Assembly: GCA_009377755.1 (NCBI GenBank) | Contig: WHTM01000004.1 | Location: 122,538 to 186,537, forward strand | Source: Hyphomicrobiales bacterium | Lineage (GTDB): Bacteria; Pseudomonadota; Alphaproteobacteria; Rhizobiales; Xanthobacteraceae | Length of the DNA: 64,000 nucleotides | Reading direction: 5' to 3' | In this document: positions 7,321-16,112 of the stretch, one piece after another | How positions within the stretch are numbered: position 1 is the first letter of the stretch | Layout of the letters: the number at the start of each line of letters is the position of its first letter | The notes under the pieces: generated by a model | Database searches by the model: none | What the model was told of the DNA's origin: nothing | What the model saw: only the letters and a program-made list of their open reading frames with translations | Made by a program: the position numbers and the translations under genes

Positions 7321-7641
7321 TCAGGCCCGGCCGTAGGGCGCCAGGCCCTGCTCGAACAGCTTGATCTTGGTGCCGCGCGGCGCCGGGCCTTCAAGCCCGA
7401 CCACGATGATCTGGTTCTCCGGCGTGCGCACAGTCGCCAAATGTCGGGGCTGCCAGTTCTGCTGGCCGGCATTGTGGCGGACCACGGTCGTCTCCTCGAC
7501 CACCGCGTCAGTCGCCTTATCCGGCTTCATCGCGTTCGCTCCGCAGTTCGGGCAGAGCAACCGAGTGGGATAGTAGCCGGTGCCGCACTTGCCGCAGCGT
7601 GAGATGGTGACCCCTGTGGTCGTGTCAGCTGTGTCGTTCAT
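7321..7641 (-). CDS. DUF35 / OB-fold zinc-ribbon protein
   Basis: The 106-residue protein has an N-terminal rubredoxin-like zinc ribbon (Cys16, Cys19, Cys30, Cys33 in RCGKCGTGYYPTRLLCPNC) followed by an OB-fold with RTPENQIIVVGLEGPAPRG, the DUF35 architecture. DUF35 proteins bind thiolase-fold enzymes and are needed for their activity, for example in steroid side-chain retro-aldol lyases and in archaeal HMG-CoA synthase complexes. Its ATG overlaps the stop of the thiolase-fold gene by 4 bp (ATGA), which supports a 1:1 complex with it. Confidence 0.85.
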   Translation of the reverse strand: MNDTADTTTGVTISRCGKCGTGYYPTRLLCPNCGANAMKPDKATDAVVEETTVVRHNAGQQNWQPRHLATVRTPENQIIVVGLEGPAPRGTKIKLFEQGLAPYGRA

Positions 7642-8789
7642 GAAAGCCTCTCCAGAACCGCCGCGCCAACGGCCGAGCCGTAGCGATAGAGAACCTGGCC
7701 ATAGCCGGTGGCGACACCGAGCTTGGCGTTCGGCACTTGGCGGTCGCCACCGCGATGCATGAGTTGGCGGATGACCTCGATCGGGCCAAGCATGCCGCCG
7801 GCGCCCCCCGCTTGGCCGGCCGAGAGCAGCCCGCCGGAGGTATTGACCGGGAAGCGGCCGTCGCCGATGGCGACGCGGTTGCGGATGAATCCCTTGATGT
7901 CGTCGTTCTTGATGATCCGGAGGTCGTTGAGCTGGGCGAGCACCATCGCGGGATAGTCGTCGTAGCAGCACGCGAGATCCATGTCCTCGGCGCTGACGCC
8001 GGCCTGTTCCCACATCTTCGCCGATACCTTGGAGAGGCCGGTCCTGAGCCCATCCCCTGCCTGGTTGTCGTAATTATAGCTCTGGCCGATGGCGCGGATG
8101 CCGACGGGGACATGCGTCTTCGGGCAGTGCGAGGCATCCGCCATGATGATGCAGCTCGCGCCGGCGCTGGTTGGCGGACAGTCATAGCGGCCAAGCGGAT
8201 CGCAAACCAAGCCGGCGTTGACATACTCGTCCATGGTCAGCGGCTCTTTATAGACCGCGATCGGATTGCCCTTCGCCCAGTTGCGCTGGGAAATGACCAT
8301 GTGGCCGTAGTCTTCCTTGCTAAGCCCGAACTTCGCCATCTGGCGTTGGGTCAGCATGGCAAAGAGAGAGTTCGGACCGGAATAGCCGAGCGGCGTCAGA
8401 AGATCGCGGCGGGCACTATTGTATGCAGCCGAAGCGGCGCGCGCCTTGGCCTGGACCGGCACGTCGGCGGCGACGATGGCGATGACCGAAGCGTCGCCGC
8501 TCTGCAGCGCCCGCCAGGCATGGCACATCGTGTTCACCGCCGAAGAACCGCCATGCGTCGCCTGGGTGATCCATTTCAGCGAAACGCCGAGACGCCATGC
8601 GAGGTCGGCAGCCTTGTCGGGGTCCGCCGAGAAGACGACCATTCCGAAACCATCCACGTCGGACAGCTTCATCTGGGCGTCATCAAGCGCGCCGGACAGA
8701 GCGTCGGCCATATACGTCAGTGTGCTGGCCTCCGGCGCAGGGTGCCGCGTATTGGGTAGTTCGTGTATCCCGATGATTGCTGGAGTCAT
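7638..8789 (-). CDS. Thiolase-fold protein (SCP-x/Ltp type) lacking catalytic Cys and His
   Basis: The 383-residue protein belongs to the thiolase superfamily, lipid-transfer/SCP-x subgroup. Near residues 78-90 it has THGGSSAVNTMCHAW where a biosynthetic or degradative thiolase has its nucleophilic Cys. Near the C-terminus it has SGGLLSAGQAGGAGGMLGP, where the GHP motif His is replaced by Gln. Classical thiolysis is therefore unlikely. In known Ltp2-type aldolases a Cys-less thiolase fold with a DUF35 partner performs retro-aldol cleavage of a beta-hydroxyacyl-CoA, and the coupled DUF35 gene here fits that model. ATG 8789 starts MTPAIIGIHE. Confidence 0.85.
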   Translation of the reverse strand: MTPAIIGIHELPNTRHPAPEASTLTYMADALSGALDDAQMKLSDVDGFGMVVFSADPDKAADLAWRLGVSLKWITQATHGGSSAVNTMCHAWRALQSGDASVIAIVAADVPVQAKARAASAAYNSARRDLLTPLGYSGPNSLFAMLTQRQMAKFGLSKEDYGHMVISQRNWAKGNPIAVYKEPLTMDEYVNAGLVCDPLGRYDCPPTSAGASCIIMADASHCPKTHVPVGIRAIGQSYNYDNQAGDGLRTGLSKVSAKMWEQAGVSAEDMDLACCYDDYPAMVLAQLNDLRIIKNDDIKGFIRNRVAIGDGRFPVNTSGGLLSAGQAGGAGGMLGPIEVIRQLMHRGGDRQVPNAKLGVATGYGQVLYRYGSAVGAAVLERLS

Positions 8790-8872
8790 TATCGCATCCT
8801 TGCAGTGCTTGCTCGACGTTCTTGTTTTCGTTCTCGCGTCCGGCCCAGCCTGGGCCGATCGTGTTGCCGGGC

Positions 8873-10888
8873 CTATTCGACCTTGATGAGGGCGTCGACG
8901 ATGACGACGCGGTCGGGATGAGCGATGACCGGATTGAGGTCGACTTCGGTGATCGCAGGATTGCCGGCAAGCACACCGGAGAGCGCAACCGCGATGTCGG
9001 CGACAGCGCCCCGGTTGATCGCGGGCTGCCCGCGATACCCGTCGAGCAACCGCTGGGCCCGCAGCCGGCCGATGGCCTCGATAACCGCTTCCCTCGTGGC
9101 CGCCGCACGGCAGAACACAACGTCGTCCAGAACCTCGGTGAACACCCCGCCGATCCCGATCATCACCACCGGGCCGGTCCCGGCCATCCGCTGGCCGCCG
9201 ACGATCAGCTCCAGCCCCGGCGCCACCATCTCCTGGATCAGCACCGGCGCGTCGGGGAAACGCTTCGTCATCTCGCCATAGGCCGCTGTAACGGCGGTGG
9301 CGTCGGCGAGCCCGAGCATCACGCCGCTGCGGTCGGACTTATGCGCTACCTCCGCCGACGACACCTTCAAGGCCACCGGATAGCCGATCTTCTCCGCCGC
9401 GGAGGCGGCTTCCTCGGCGCTTTTCGCCTCCGCCTCACGCGTCACCGGCAGCCCATAGGCGGCAAGATAGGCCTTCGACGCCGCCTCTCCATGCACACCT
9501 GAGGCGAGCGGCCGGGCGGCAAGCGACGTCCCTCTCTCCCGCATCGCCAACTTCGCCGTCCCGCGGTCGACCAGATGCCGCATCGAGCGCACGGCCCGGT
9601 CGACCGAATGGAAGTTCGCCACGCCGTTCTCCGCGAACAGCTTCTCATTGTTCGGCGACACCATGCAGCAGAGCACCGGCTTGGTCTTGGCGGTCTTCAC
9701 CACCGCCGCGCCGTATTCCGGAATATCGAGGCCGAGCGCCACCGCGATGACCGAATCCACCTCGTTGGCAACCGCCTCAAAAACCGGGCCGAACAGCTCT
9801 CGTTTCGTCTGCCCGGTCACGTCCACCGGATTGCCGAGCCCGGCAAAGAGCGGAAGCTGCGGTCGCCAGGAGGCGAGCTTCTCTTCCAAGAACGGCAGCT
9901 CTAGCTTCTCGTCATAGCAATGGTCCGACGCAACCACGCCAGCGCCCCCCGCCACGGTGAAGATCGCGGTCCGCCGGCTCTTCGGCAGAAGCCCGTTCGC
10001 CCGCGCAAACGCGGCCGAGGTATCGAACAGCTCCTCCATCGAGGTCACCACCGTCGCGCCAGCCTCGCGCAGAAGATCCGACACCACCCGACCGTCGGTC
10101 GCGAGCGAACTCGTATGCGACAGCGCTGCGCGCTGGCCAAGCGGGGAGCGCCCCGCCTTCAGGATCACGATCGGCTTTTTCGGCGACACCTCGCGGATCG
10201 CGTCCAGCAGCGTGTCGATGTCCTTGATCCCCTCGGCGAAGATGGTGATCGCCGACGTGTTCTTGTCCGCTCCGCACCAATGGATCAGCTCGGCATGAGA
10301 GATGTCGAGCATGTTGCCGATGCTGGCATAATTGGCGAAGCCCACCCCCATGTCGCGGAACGCCGCTGCCGCGGCATTACCGAATGAACCACTTTGCGTC
10401 AGCATCGAGATCGGCCCCGCCACTGGCGGTACCGCGCCGGTGGCGGCGTTGACGGGGAAATGCATGTTGCGCACGCCAAGACAGTTCGGGCCGATCATTC
10501 GCAGCCCGCTGTCTTTCAGATGCGCCGTCACTTCCTGCTGCAGCTTCAGGCCCTTGTCCCCGGCCTCCGCGAAGCCGGCGGCGAAGACAACGGCCGCCTT
10601 GGCCTTGACCGCAACCGCCTCGGAAATTCCGCCGGGGACGCTCGCCGCGGGAATGGTGACCAGCACCAGCTCCGGCGCATCCGGCAGGGCCGCCAGGGCC
10701 GGATAGGCCGTCAGCCCCAGGACCTCCTTCTCGCTCCGGTTTACCGGGTAGATCGTGCCCTTGAACCCGTCCTTGATGAGATTTTGCGTGATCCGTCCAC
10801 CGAACTTGGTCGTGTCGTTCGAGGCGCCGAGGACAGCGACGCTCCTTGGCTCAAAAAAGGGACGAACCTGCTCCAGATCAAAGGCCAT
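8873..10888 (-). CDS. ADP-forming acyl-CoA synthetase (acetate--CoA ligase family), fused subunits
   Basis: The 671-residue enzyme joins an N-terminal CoA-binding Rossmann domain (PRSVAVLGASNDTTKFGG, about residues 15-130), a succinyl-CoA ligase-like flavodoxin domain and a C-terminal ATP-grasp domain (from about residue 460, with YPVALKVSSAEVAHKSDRSG). The phosphohistidine region reads AALSHTSSLATDGRV. Such enzymes interconvert acyl-CoA, ADP and phosphate with free acid, CoA and ATP. The acyl substrate is unknown. Its position between the DUF35/thiolase-fold pair and tctABC suggests that it activates the imported acid. The second palindrome array is directly upstream of its start. Confidence 0.88.
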   Translation of the reverse strand: MAFDLEQVRPFFEPRSVAVLGASNDTTKFGGRITQNLIKDGFKGTIYPVNRSEKEVLGLTAYPALAALPDAPELVLVTIPAASVPGGISEAVAVKAKAAVVFAAGFAEAGDKGLKLQQEVTAHLKDSGLRMIGPNCLGVRNMHFPVNAATGAVPPVAGPISMLTQSGSFGNAAAAAFRDMGVGFANYASIGNMLDISHAELIHWCGADKNTSAITIFAEGIKDIDTLLDAIREVSPKKPIVILKAGRSPLGQRAALSHTSSLATDGRVVSDLLREAGATVVTSMEELFDTSAAFARANGLLPKSRRTAIFTVAGGAGVVASDHCYDEKLELPFLEEKLASWRPQLPLFAGLGNPVDVTGQTKRELFGPVFEAVANEVDSVIAVALGLDIPEYGAAVVKTAKTKPVLCCMVSPNNEKLFAENGVANFHSVDRAVRSMRHLVDRGTAKLAMRERGTSLAARPLASGVHGEAASKAYLAAYGLPVTREAEAKSAEEAASAAEKIGYPVALKVSSAEVAHKSDRSGVMLGLADATAVTAAYGEMTKRFPDAPVLIQEMVAPGLELIVGGQRMAGTGPVVMIGIGGVFTEVLDDVVFCRAAATREAVIEAIGRLRAQRLLDGYRGQPAINRGAVADIAVALSGVLAGNPAITEVDLNPVIAHPDRVVIVDALIKVE

Positions 10889-10971
10889 TTCCTACCCCGT
10901 CAATCTTCCCATCTCGTCGTTGTCGGCCTGCCGGGAACCAACGCCCGAGCCATCGACCAGACCGTCTCCGA

Positions 10972-11046
10972 CTAGTGTCCCGAATCCGAAGCTCGCTTGA
11001 TCTTGCAGCACCCTCTGAGCGAACTTCGGATTCCAAAGGACACTAG
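10972..11046 (+). repeat. CTAG-ended palindrome, copy 5
   Basis: The outer arm ctagtgtcc pairs with ggacactag. The inner arm gaatccgaagctcgct pairs with agcgaacttcggattc with one C/A mismatch, which would be a G-U pair on the opposite strand. The unpaired bases are C on the left and CAAA on the right. The last CTAG (11043-11046) is shared with copy 6. Confidence 0.88.
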
Positions 11047-11118
11047 TGTCCCGGTTCCGACGTTCGTATCCCATTGCAGCACGCGCTCGTACGAACGTCG
11101 GAACCAAAGGGACACTAG
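11043..11118 (+). repeat. CTAG-ended palindrome, copy 6
   Basis: The outer arm ctagtgtccc pairs with gggacactag and the inner arm ggttccgacgttcgta pairs with tacgaacgtcggaacc. All 26 positions match, with an AAA bulge on the right arm and a 21-nt loop. The loop shares tcccatt with copy 1. Confidence 0.9.
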
Positions 11119-11131
11119 CAACTATATGATT

Positions 11132-11209
11132 CTAGTATGGCTTTGGATTTGACGTTCCTACGAGGGACTCGCCGCAATGCTGGTAGGAACGTCAAATCCG
11201 CCACACTAG
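11132..11209 (-). repeat. CTAG-ended palindrome, copy 7
   Basis: The outer arm ctagtatggc pairs with gccacactag with one A/C mismatch (G-U on the other strand). The inner arm ggatttgacgttccta pairs fully with taggaacgtcaaatcc. The bulge TTT is on the left arm, so the orientation is inverted. The terminal CTAG contains, on the minus strand, the TAG stop codon of tctA (11206-11208). Confidence 0.88.
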
Positions 11210-12732
11210 CTGGCAGTGACCTCCGTCGCCCGCCGTTGCAGGGAACGGCGGAATCCACTCCAGATCGCCCACATCAGCAGGGCTAGTGTCATCGCCAGGA
11301 TGGTGCCGCTGATCGGATGGTGGACAAAGGTCGACAAGTCGCCATGCGACAGGATCATCGCGCGCCGGAATTCTTCCTCCATGATTGGCCCGAGCACCAG
11401 ACCAAGCAGCAACGGTGCGGCCGGAAACTCGAGCACGCGCATGAAATATCCGGCCACGCTGAACACCAAGACCAGCCAGACGTCGAAGGCGCTGTTATGC
11501 ACGCTGTACACGCCGATGCAGACGAACATGATGATGGCCGGATAGAGCAGGTGATAGGGGACTGCCAGCACCTTCACCCATAGGCCGATAAGCGGGATGT
11601 TGAGCACCAGGAGGATCAGATTGCCGATCCAGAAGCTCATGACGAGGCCCCAGAACAGATCGGCATGCTCGACCATCAGCTTGGGGCCAGGAACCAGGCC
11701 GTGGACGATCAGAACGCTCAGCATGATTGCCATGACAACGCTGCCGGGAATACCGAGCGTCATGGTCGGGATGAAGGCGGTCTGGTCGGCCGCGTTGTTG
11801 GCCGATTCCGGCGAGACCACGCCTTCAATGGCGCCGTGGCCGAAGCGCTGCGGAGTCTTGGAGACGCGCTTCTCCACCGCATAGGCCATGAAGGACGCGA
11901 TGAGACCGCCGGTGCCCGGCAGCACACCGAAGAAGGAACCGATCGCTGAGCCACGCAGGATCGGAAAGACCGACCGCCTGACATCGTCCCGAGTCGGGAT
12001 CATGTCACGCATCCTGATGTTCTGTCCCTTGAAACGGGCTTCCCCGACGCTGCGTACGCTGAAGACAACCTCGGTCACTCCGAACAGGGCCATCGCGATG
12101 GCCACCAGGCTGATGCCGTCATAGAGCCCAGGGAAGCCGAAATCATATCGCAGCGTTGCCGTATAGATGTCGGTGCCGACCAGGCCGAGAGCGACGCCGA
12201 GCACCACCATGGCGACGCCCTTGACCGGTGAGCCGGAAGCGATGGTCGAGGCGGCGACGAGGCCGAGCACCATCAGCGAGAAATACTCGGTCGGTCCGAA
12301 TTTCAGCGCATAAGCGACGAGAATCGGCGAGAAGAACATCATCAGCAGGATGCCGATGCTGCCGGCGATGAAGGAGCCCACCGTCGTCATAAGCAGTGCG
12401 ACGCCAGCTCGCCCCTGCTGCGCCATCGGATAGCCGTCGAGACAAGCGACGGCCGAGGACGGAGTACCCGGCACGTTCAGCAGAATCGCGGCGGTCGAGC
12501 CGCCATACGCCGAGCCGTAGTAGATGCCGGCCAGCATGATCAGCGCTGCGGTCGCATCGATGTGAAAGGTGACCGGCAGGAGCAGCGAAACCGCGACCAG
12601 CGCGCCAATGCCCGGCACAACCCCGATCAGCATCCCCAGAAAGACTCCGAGGAAGCAGTAGAACAGGTTGGTGAGCGACAGCGCCGTGCTGAGCCCGATG
12701 CTGACGTTCGCGATGATGCTGCTGATTTCCAT
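11206..12732 (-). CDS. tctA: TctA-family large permease of a tripartite tricarboxylate transporter
   Basis: The 508-residue protein has about ten to twelve membrane segments. The family signature GVFLGMLIGVVPGIGALVA near residue 35 is followed by YYGSAYGGSTAAILLNVPGT and by the second-half repeat FFGVLPGTGGLIASFMAY. It forms the transport channel with TctB, and substrate is delivered by TctC. It is transcribed after tctC and tctB in the same direction. Its stop codon overlaps palindrome copy 7. Confidence 0.93.
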   Translation of the reverse strand: MEISSIIANVSIGLSTALSLTNLFYCFLGVFLGMLIGVVPGIGALVAVSLLLPVTFHIDATAALIMLAGIYYGSAYGGSTAAILLNVPGTPSSAVACLDGYPMAQQGRAGVALLMTTVGSFIAGSIGILLMMFFSPILVAYALKFGPTEYFSLMVLGLVAASTIASGSPVKGVAMVVLGVALGLVGTDIYTATLRYDFGFPGLYDGISLVAIAMALFGVTEVVFSVRSVGEARFKGQNIRMRDMIPTRDDVRRSVFPILRGSAIGSFFGVLPGTGGLIASFMAYAVEKRVSKTPQRFGHGAIEGVVSPESANNAADQTAFIPTMTLGIPGSVVMAIMLSVLIVHGLVPGPKLMVEHADLFWGLVMSFWIGNLILLVLNIPLIGLWVKVLAVPYHLLYPAIIMFVCIGVYSVHNSAFDVWLVLVFSVAGYFMRVLEFPAAPLLLGLVLGPIMEEEFRRAMILSHGDLSTFVHHPISGTILAMTLALLMWAIWSGFRRSLQRRATEVTAS

Positions 12733-12753
12733 CAGAACTGCCAGCGACTTCGA

Positions 12754-13209
12754 TCAGAACTGCCAATCAAAAAGATGGATAGGAAGGCCGAGGCCGACCT
12801 TGAAGATCAGATACGCAAGGAATGCCAAGACGCAGGCGAGGATCACTTTCTTCAGCATGCTCAGCTTGTTGTCGGCGAACGACACGAAGATCACCTGGAG
12901 GATGATCGCCGGAATGACGCCCGTCCGCCTGACGCAGAAGGCGAAGATCGCAACGCTCGCGAGCACGGTCGCGAGGGTGCGCCATTCGATGACCGGCCAC
13001 GCATACTCGCCCTTGTTGACCAGCGCCATGACGATGATCAGGGCGCCCAAGCCAGCCAGGATGTAGCCGACCCACATCGGGAACATGCCCGAATCCATGG
13101 CGCTCATCGTGCCGAGCTCGTAGTGGGTGTAGGCGTAGATGCCGTACAACAGCCCACCAACGGTCAGGACGGCGCCGCCGAGAATGTCGCGATAGGCGCG
13201 GCTGTGCAT
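12754..13209 (-). CDS. tctB: TctB-family small permease of a tripartite tricarboxylate transporter
   Basis: The 151-residue membrane protein has four predicted hydrophobic segments (ILGGAVLTVGGLLYGIYAY, YILAGLGALIIVMALV, TLATVLASVAIFAFCV, KVILACVLAFLAYLIF) and the motif MSAMDSGMFPMWVGYILAG typical of TctB. It lies 21 bp upstream of tctA in the transcript. Sequence conservation of TctB is low, so size, topology and position carry the call. Confidence 0.88.
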   Translation of the reverse strand: MHSRAYRDILGGAVLTVGGLLYGIYAYTHYELGTMSAMDSGMFPMWVGYILAGLGALIIVMALVNKGEYAWPVIEWRTLATVLASVAIFAFCVRRTGVIPAIILQVIFVSFADNKLSMLKKVILACVLAFLAYLIFKVGLGLPIHLFDWQF

Positions 13210-13326
13210 GATCGGACCTGCGATTGAAGAGCAGCCGGCGTCCGGGCGGTGTACTCAATGGCTTGCTGTTGGAGGCGCCCCCGGGTTGGGTCCGGGCGGT
13301 CCGCCATGCAGTGGGTCAAGCCAGGA

Positions 13327-14334
13327 TCAGTTGGTCTTGATGCCGGCGATGGCGAGCAGTGCCTTGTGGTTAGGGGCGTCATTCGCGAGATAGGCGCGGA
13401 ACTCGTCGGGCGAACTCGTAACCGGTAGGAAGCCGGCGCCAACCACGAAACGCTCGGTCCATTTGGGATCGCTCATGATCTTGGCGACCATCCCATGCAG
13501 CTTCGCAAGGATCGGCTTCGGCGTGCCGGCCGGGGCGAACCACCCGGTCCAGGGTAGATAGGCATAGCCTTCCGCCACCGCCTCGTCGTAGGTCGGCACG
13601 CCCGGCAGGCGCGGATTGCCGCCCTTATTAGGGACGGCAAGAGCCTTGGCGAAGCCGTCATCATACATCTGCTTGACGTCCTTCGACACCGTGACCTGGA
13701 ACAGATGGATTTCGCCGGCACGGAAAGCCCGCAGCATCGCCGGCGAGCCGGCATAGGGCACATGGGTGAAGCGGGCACCGGTCTTGTGCTTCATCCATTC
13801 GAAGGCGAGATGCGAGCCGGAACCGATGCCAATCGAGCCGAAGAAGATCTTGCCGGGATTGGCCTTCGAATATTCGACTAGGTCCTTGAACGTCCAATTC
13901 TTCCAGTTGGTCCCTTCAGGCCCACGGAAACTGATGGCGTGCTGCTGATTGACGAGGAGCGAGATGGGCGCGAAATCCTTCAACGGCTGATAGCGGAGAT
14001 TCTTGATGAGCAGCGGATTGAGGGTGATTGCGTTCTGGGTCACGGAGAGCAGTGTGTAGCCATCTGGCGCCGCGTCCTTGACCGCCATCGCCGCCGGGAC
14101 CTGCCGGCCGCCCGGCATGTTCTCGATCACCAGCTTCTGGCCGGTCATCGCCTGAATCTGCTCGCCGATTGCACGGTTCAGAATGTCGATCGGACCACCG
14201 GCACCGTCGCCGGCCACGACGTGGATCGGCTTGTTCGGGTAGTTCTCAGCTTGCGCGAAGGACGTGTTGGTTTGGCCGACGAGGACAATCGCCGCGATAA
14301 GCGCGACACCACCCAGCATACTGAGTGTCCTCAC
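13327..14334 (-). CDS. tctC: Bug/TctC-family receptor of the tripartite tricarboxylate transporter
   Basis: The 335-residue periplasmic binding protein has a signal peptide (SMLGGVALIAAIVLVGQTNT then SFAQA) and the Bug-family start ENYPNKPIHVVAGDGAGGPID, plus VIENMPGG and AAPDGYTLL. GTG 14334 is chosen as start because GGAGGAG lies 3-4 bases before it, whereas the next ATG is too far from any ribosome binding site. It heads tctC-tctB-tctA. The ligand is not predictable from sequence. Bug proteins bind diverse carboxylates. Confidence 0.9.
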   Translation of the reverse strand: MRTLSMLGGVALIAAIVLVGQTNTSFAQAENYPNKPIHVVAGDGAGGPIDILNRAIGEQIQAMTGQKLVIENMPGGRQVPAAMAVKDAAPDGYTLLSVTQNAITLNPLLIKNLRYQPLKDFAPISLLVNQQHAISFRGPEGTNWKNWTFKDLVEYSKANPGKIFFGSIGIGSGSHLAFEWMKHKTGARFTHVPYAGSPAMLRAFRAGEIHLFQVTVSKDVKQMYDDGFAKALAVPNKGGNPRLPGVPTYDEAVAEGYAYLPWTGWFAPAGTPKPILAKLHGMVAKIMSDPKWTERFVVGAGFLPVTSSPDEFRAYLANDAPNHKALLAIAGIKTN

Positions 14335-14675
14335 TGACTCCTCCCTGACAACTATCGAGACTTTCTTTGATATTCTAGAGCTGTCTCGGATGGCACCACC
14401 GACCCTTCGCCTTTCCGGAATTCTGAACGGGAACCCGGACCGCGCTGACGCCAGCAAATGACTTGAGAATGCTAGGGGCAAGTGGGCCGACCGTCAATAG
14501 ATCGTGCGGGATCAGCAGGGCTCCTTTGTCATAACGCATCGCCGCCGTCCTGCCCGCGAACGCGGGCAATCCAGTAATCCGTGGTCGTGCGATGATCTCT
14601 GATGTAAATGGCCGCTGCATCGTCCGCTTTCGCGGATGATGCAGCGGCAAATGCATCGCACCACAGCTAGGGCCG
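14335..14675. repeat. Intergenic region with two palindromic repeats, no gene
   Basis: This spacer separates the RidA gene (upstream in transcription) from tctC. It holds a GTCCTGCCCGCGAACGCGGG-type repeat at 14547-14590, related to the one at 1241-1335, and a strong hairpin at 14611-14648 (gccgctgcatc pairing with gatgcagcggc, with tccgc/gcgga further in). The length and hairpins suggest that tctC has its own promoter here instead of sharing a transcript with RidA. Confidence 0.65.
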
Positions 14676-15086
14676 TTATCCCGCCGGCAGCACGGCGATC
14701 GCCTCGACCTCCAGCAGCGCCCCCTCGCGCGCGAACTCGGAAATCTGAATCGTCGTCGAGGCCGGCGGCGCGGTGTTGTTGAGGTACTGATTGCGCACCT
14801 CGCGGAAGATCGGCAGATGCTTGATGTCGGCGAGCAGGTTGGTGACCTTGACGACGTGGCTGAAGTCCGCGCCGACCGCGGCGAGCGCTGCCTTTAGATT
14901 TTCAAACGTCTGCACCGCCTGCGCGCGGAAATCCCCCGGCCCGCCGACCAGTTGCCCATTCTTGTCGAGCCCGAGCTGGCCGGCGATGTAGACGGTGCGG
15001 CCGGGACCGGTGGTCTCCACCACATGCGAATAGCCCGGCGGCTTGTACAGAGTGTCCGGATTGAGGAAGCGGATGTTCGATGCCAC
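14676..15086 (-). CDS. RidA-family protein
   Basis: A 136-residue single-domain RidA/YjgF protein. It shows YIAGQLGLDKNGQLVGGPGD, the helix QTFENLKAALAAVGADFSHV and the final strand LLEVEAIAVLPAG. The residues before that strand (QISEFAREGALLEVEA) contain an Arg close to the expected catalytic place, but the alignment is not certain. Located upstream of tctC on the same strand, it may be part of the same catabolic unit. It is one of four RidA-family genes in this window. Confidence 0.88.
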   Translation of the reverse strand: MASNIRFLNPDTLYKPPGYSHVVETTGPGRTVYIAGQLGLDKNGQLVGGPGDFRAQAVQTFENLKAALAAVGADFSHVVKVTNLLADIKHLPIFREVRNQYLNNTAPPASTTIQISEFAREGALLEVEAIAVLPAG

Positions 15087-15350
15087 GGCTGTTTCTCCCC
15101 GGCTCGGCTGGCGCGCGGCACACGACCGCTTCGCGATTGACTACGGTCGGCAGCATACACAACCAGCGGCCGCGCGGCATGCATCATCGGCCGCTGTTTA
15201 CCAGGCGTGAACCATAGGAAGACCCGATTGAACCTTATTTACCGGTCATCCGACACAATGGCGGCGGGCAACTTTTGCCGGGGGCGAGGCGTTTGCTCGA
15301 CGACCGTTCGTCGACGGGAAAGACCTCCCTGGTTGTGAAGGAGTTGAATT

Positions 15351-16112
15351 GTGTCGCGCCGCGGCTACAACTGCATGCCCCGAAGGGCAATCGTCGGCCT
15401 CATGGTCGCCGCGGCGCTGGCCACGGCGATGCCGGCCGGCCCTGCCGCAGCCCAAGGCTTCCTCGACTTCCTGTTCGGCGGTTTCCGGCGGCTACCGCCG
15501 GTTGAGCACGTGCCGTCCGATGCACCTCGATCGTTGTCCGAGGGAACCAAGCGGCAGGAGTTTGGCCCTAGCTCGGGCGGGTCCTATGCGGCGTATTGTG
15601 TGCGCCTCTGCGACGGGAGCTACTTTCCGGTCCAGGCGCAGCGCAACGCTTCCAATGCAGCGCAGTGCAATTCCTTTTGCCCCGGGAGCGCGACCAGGAT
15701 TTTCTCAGGCGGCGGCATCGAGCACGCGGCCGCCACCAACGGCCAGCGTTACGCCGATCTGCCGAACGCCTTCGTCTATCGCCAGCGCACCGTTCCCGGC
15801 TGCACCTGCAACGGCGGCACCACCGCCGGCCTCGCGCAAGTACCTGTGGCCGACGACCCGACGCTGCGGCCGGGCGACGTCGTCGCGACCAATTCCGGTT
15901 TGACGGTCTATCGCGGCAAGGATTCGCAACGGCAGGCCGTGTTTGCGCCGGTCGCATCGGCGAAGATTCCCAAGAGTCTGCGGAATCAATTGGCTGACGT
16001 GAAGGTGACGCCGCGGCCTCCGGCGACCGATGCCCTGCCCGTGCCGGCCCCGCAGGATCAAAGGTCATCCATCCGCAGCAATCGGCACCGCCTCAGCGCA
16101 CGAGAGCCGTGA
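15351..16112 (+). CDS. Exported DUF2865-family protein
   Basis: The 253-residue protein has an N-terminal signal sequence (VGLMVAAALATAMPAGPAAAQ) and a central Cys-rich segment YCVRLCDGSYFPV ... AAQCNSFCPGSATRIFSGGG ... PGCTCNGG, the DUF2865 pattern found in Rhizobiales. The six Cys could form disulfides in the periplasm. Function is unknown. GTG 15351 is preferred because GAAGGAG ends 7 bp before it. The 3' end overlaps the convergent oxidoreductase gene by 20 bp. Confidence 0.8.
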   Translation: MSRRGYNCMPRRAIVGLMVAAALATAMPAGPAAAQGFLDFLFGGFRRLPPVEHVPSDAPRSLSEGTKRQEFGPSSGGSYAAYCVRLCDGSYFPVQAQRNASNAAQCNSFCPGSATRIFSGGGIEHAAATNGQRYADLPNAFVYRQRTVPGCTCNGGTTAGLAQVPVADDPTLRPGDVVATNSGLTVYRGKDSQRQAVFAPVASAKIPKSLRNQLADVKVTPRPPATDALPVPAPQDQRSSIRSNRHRLSAREP

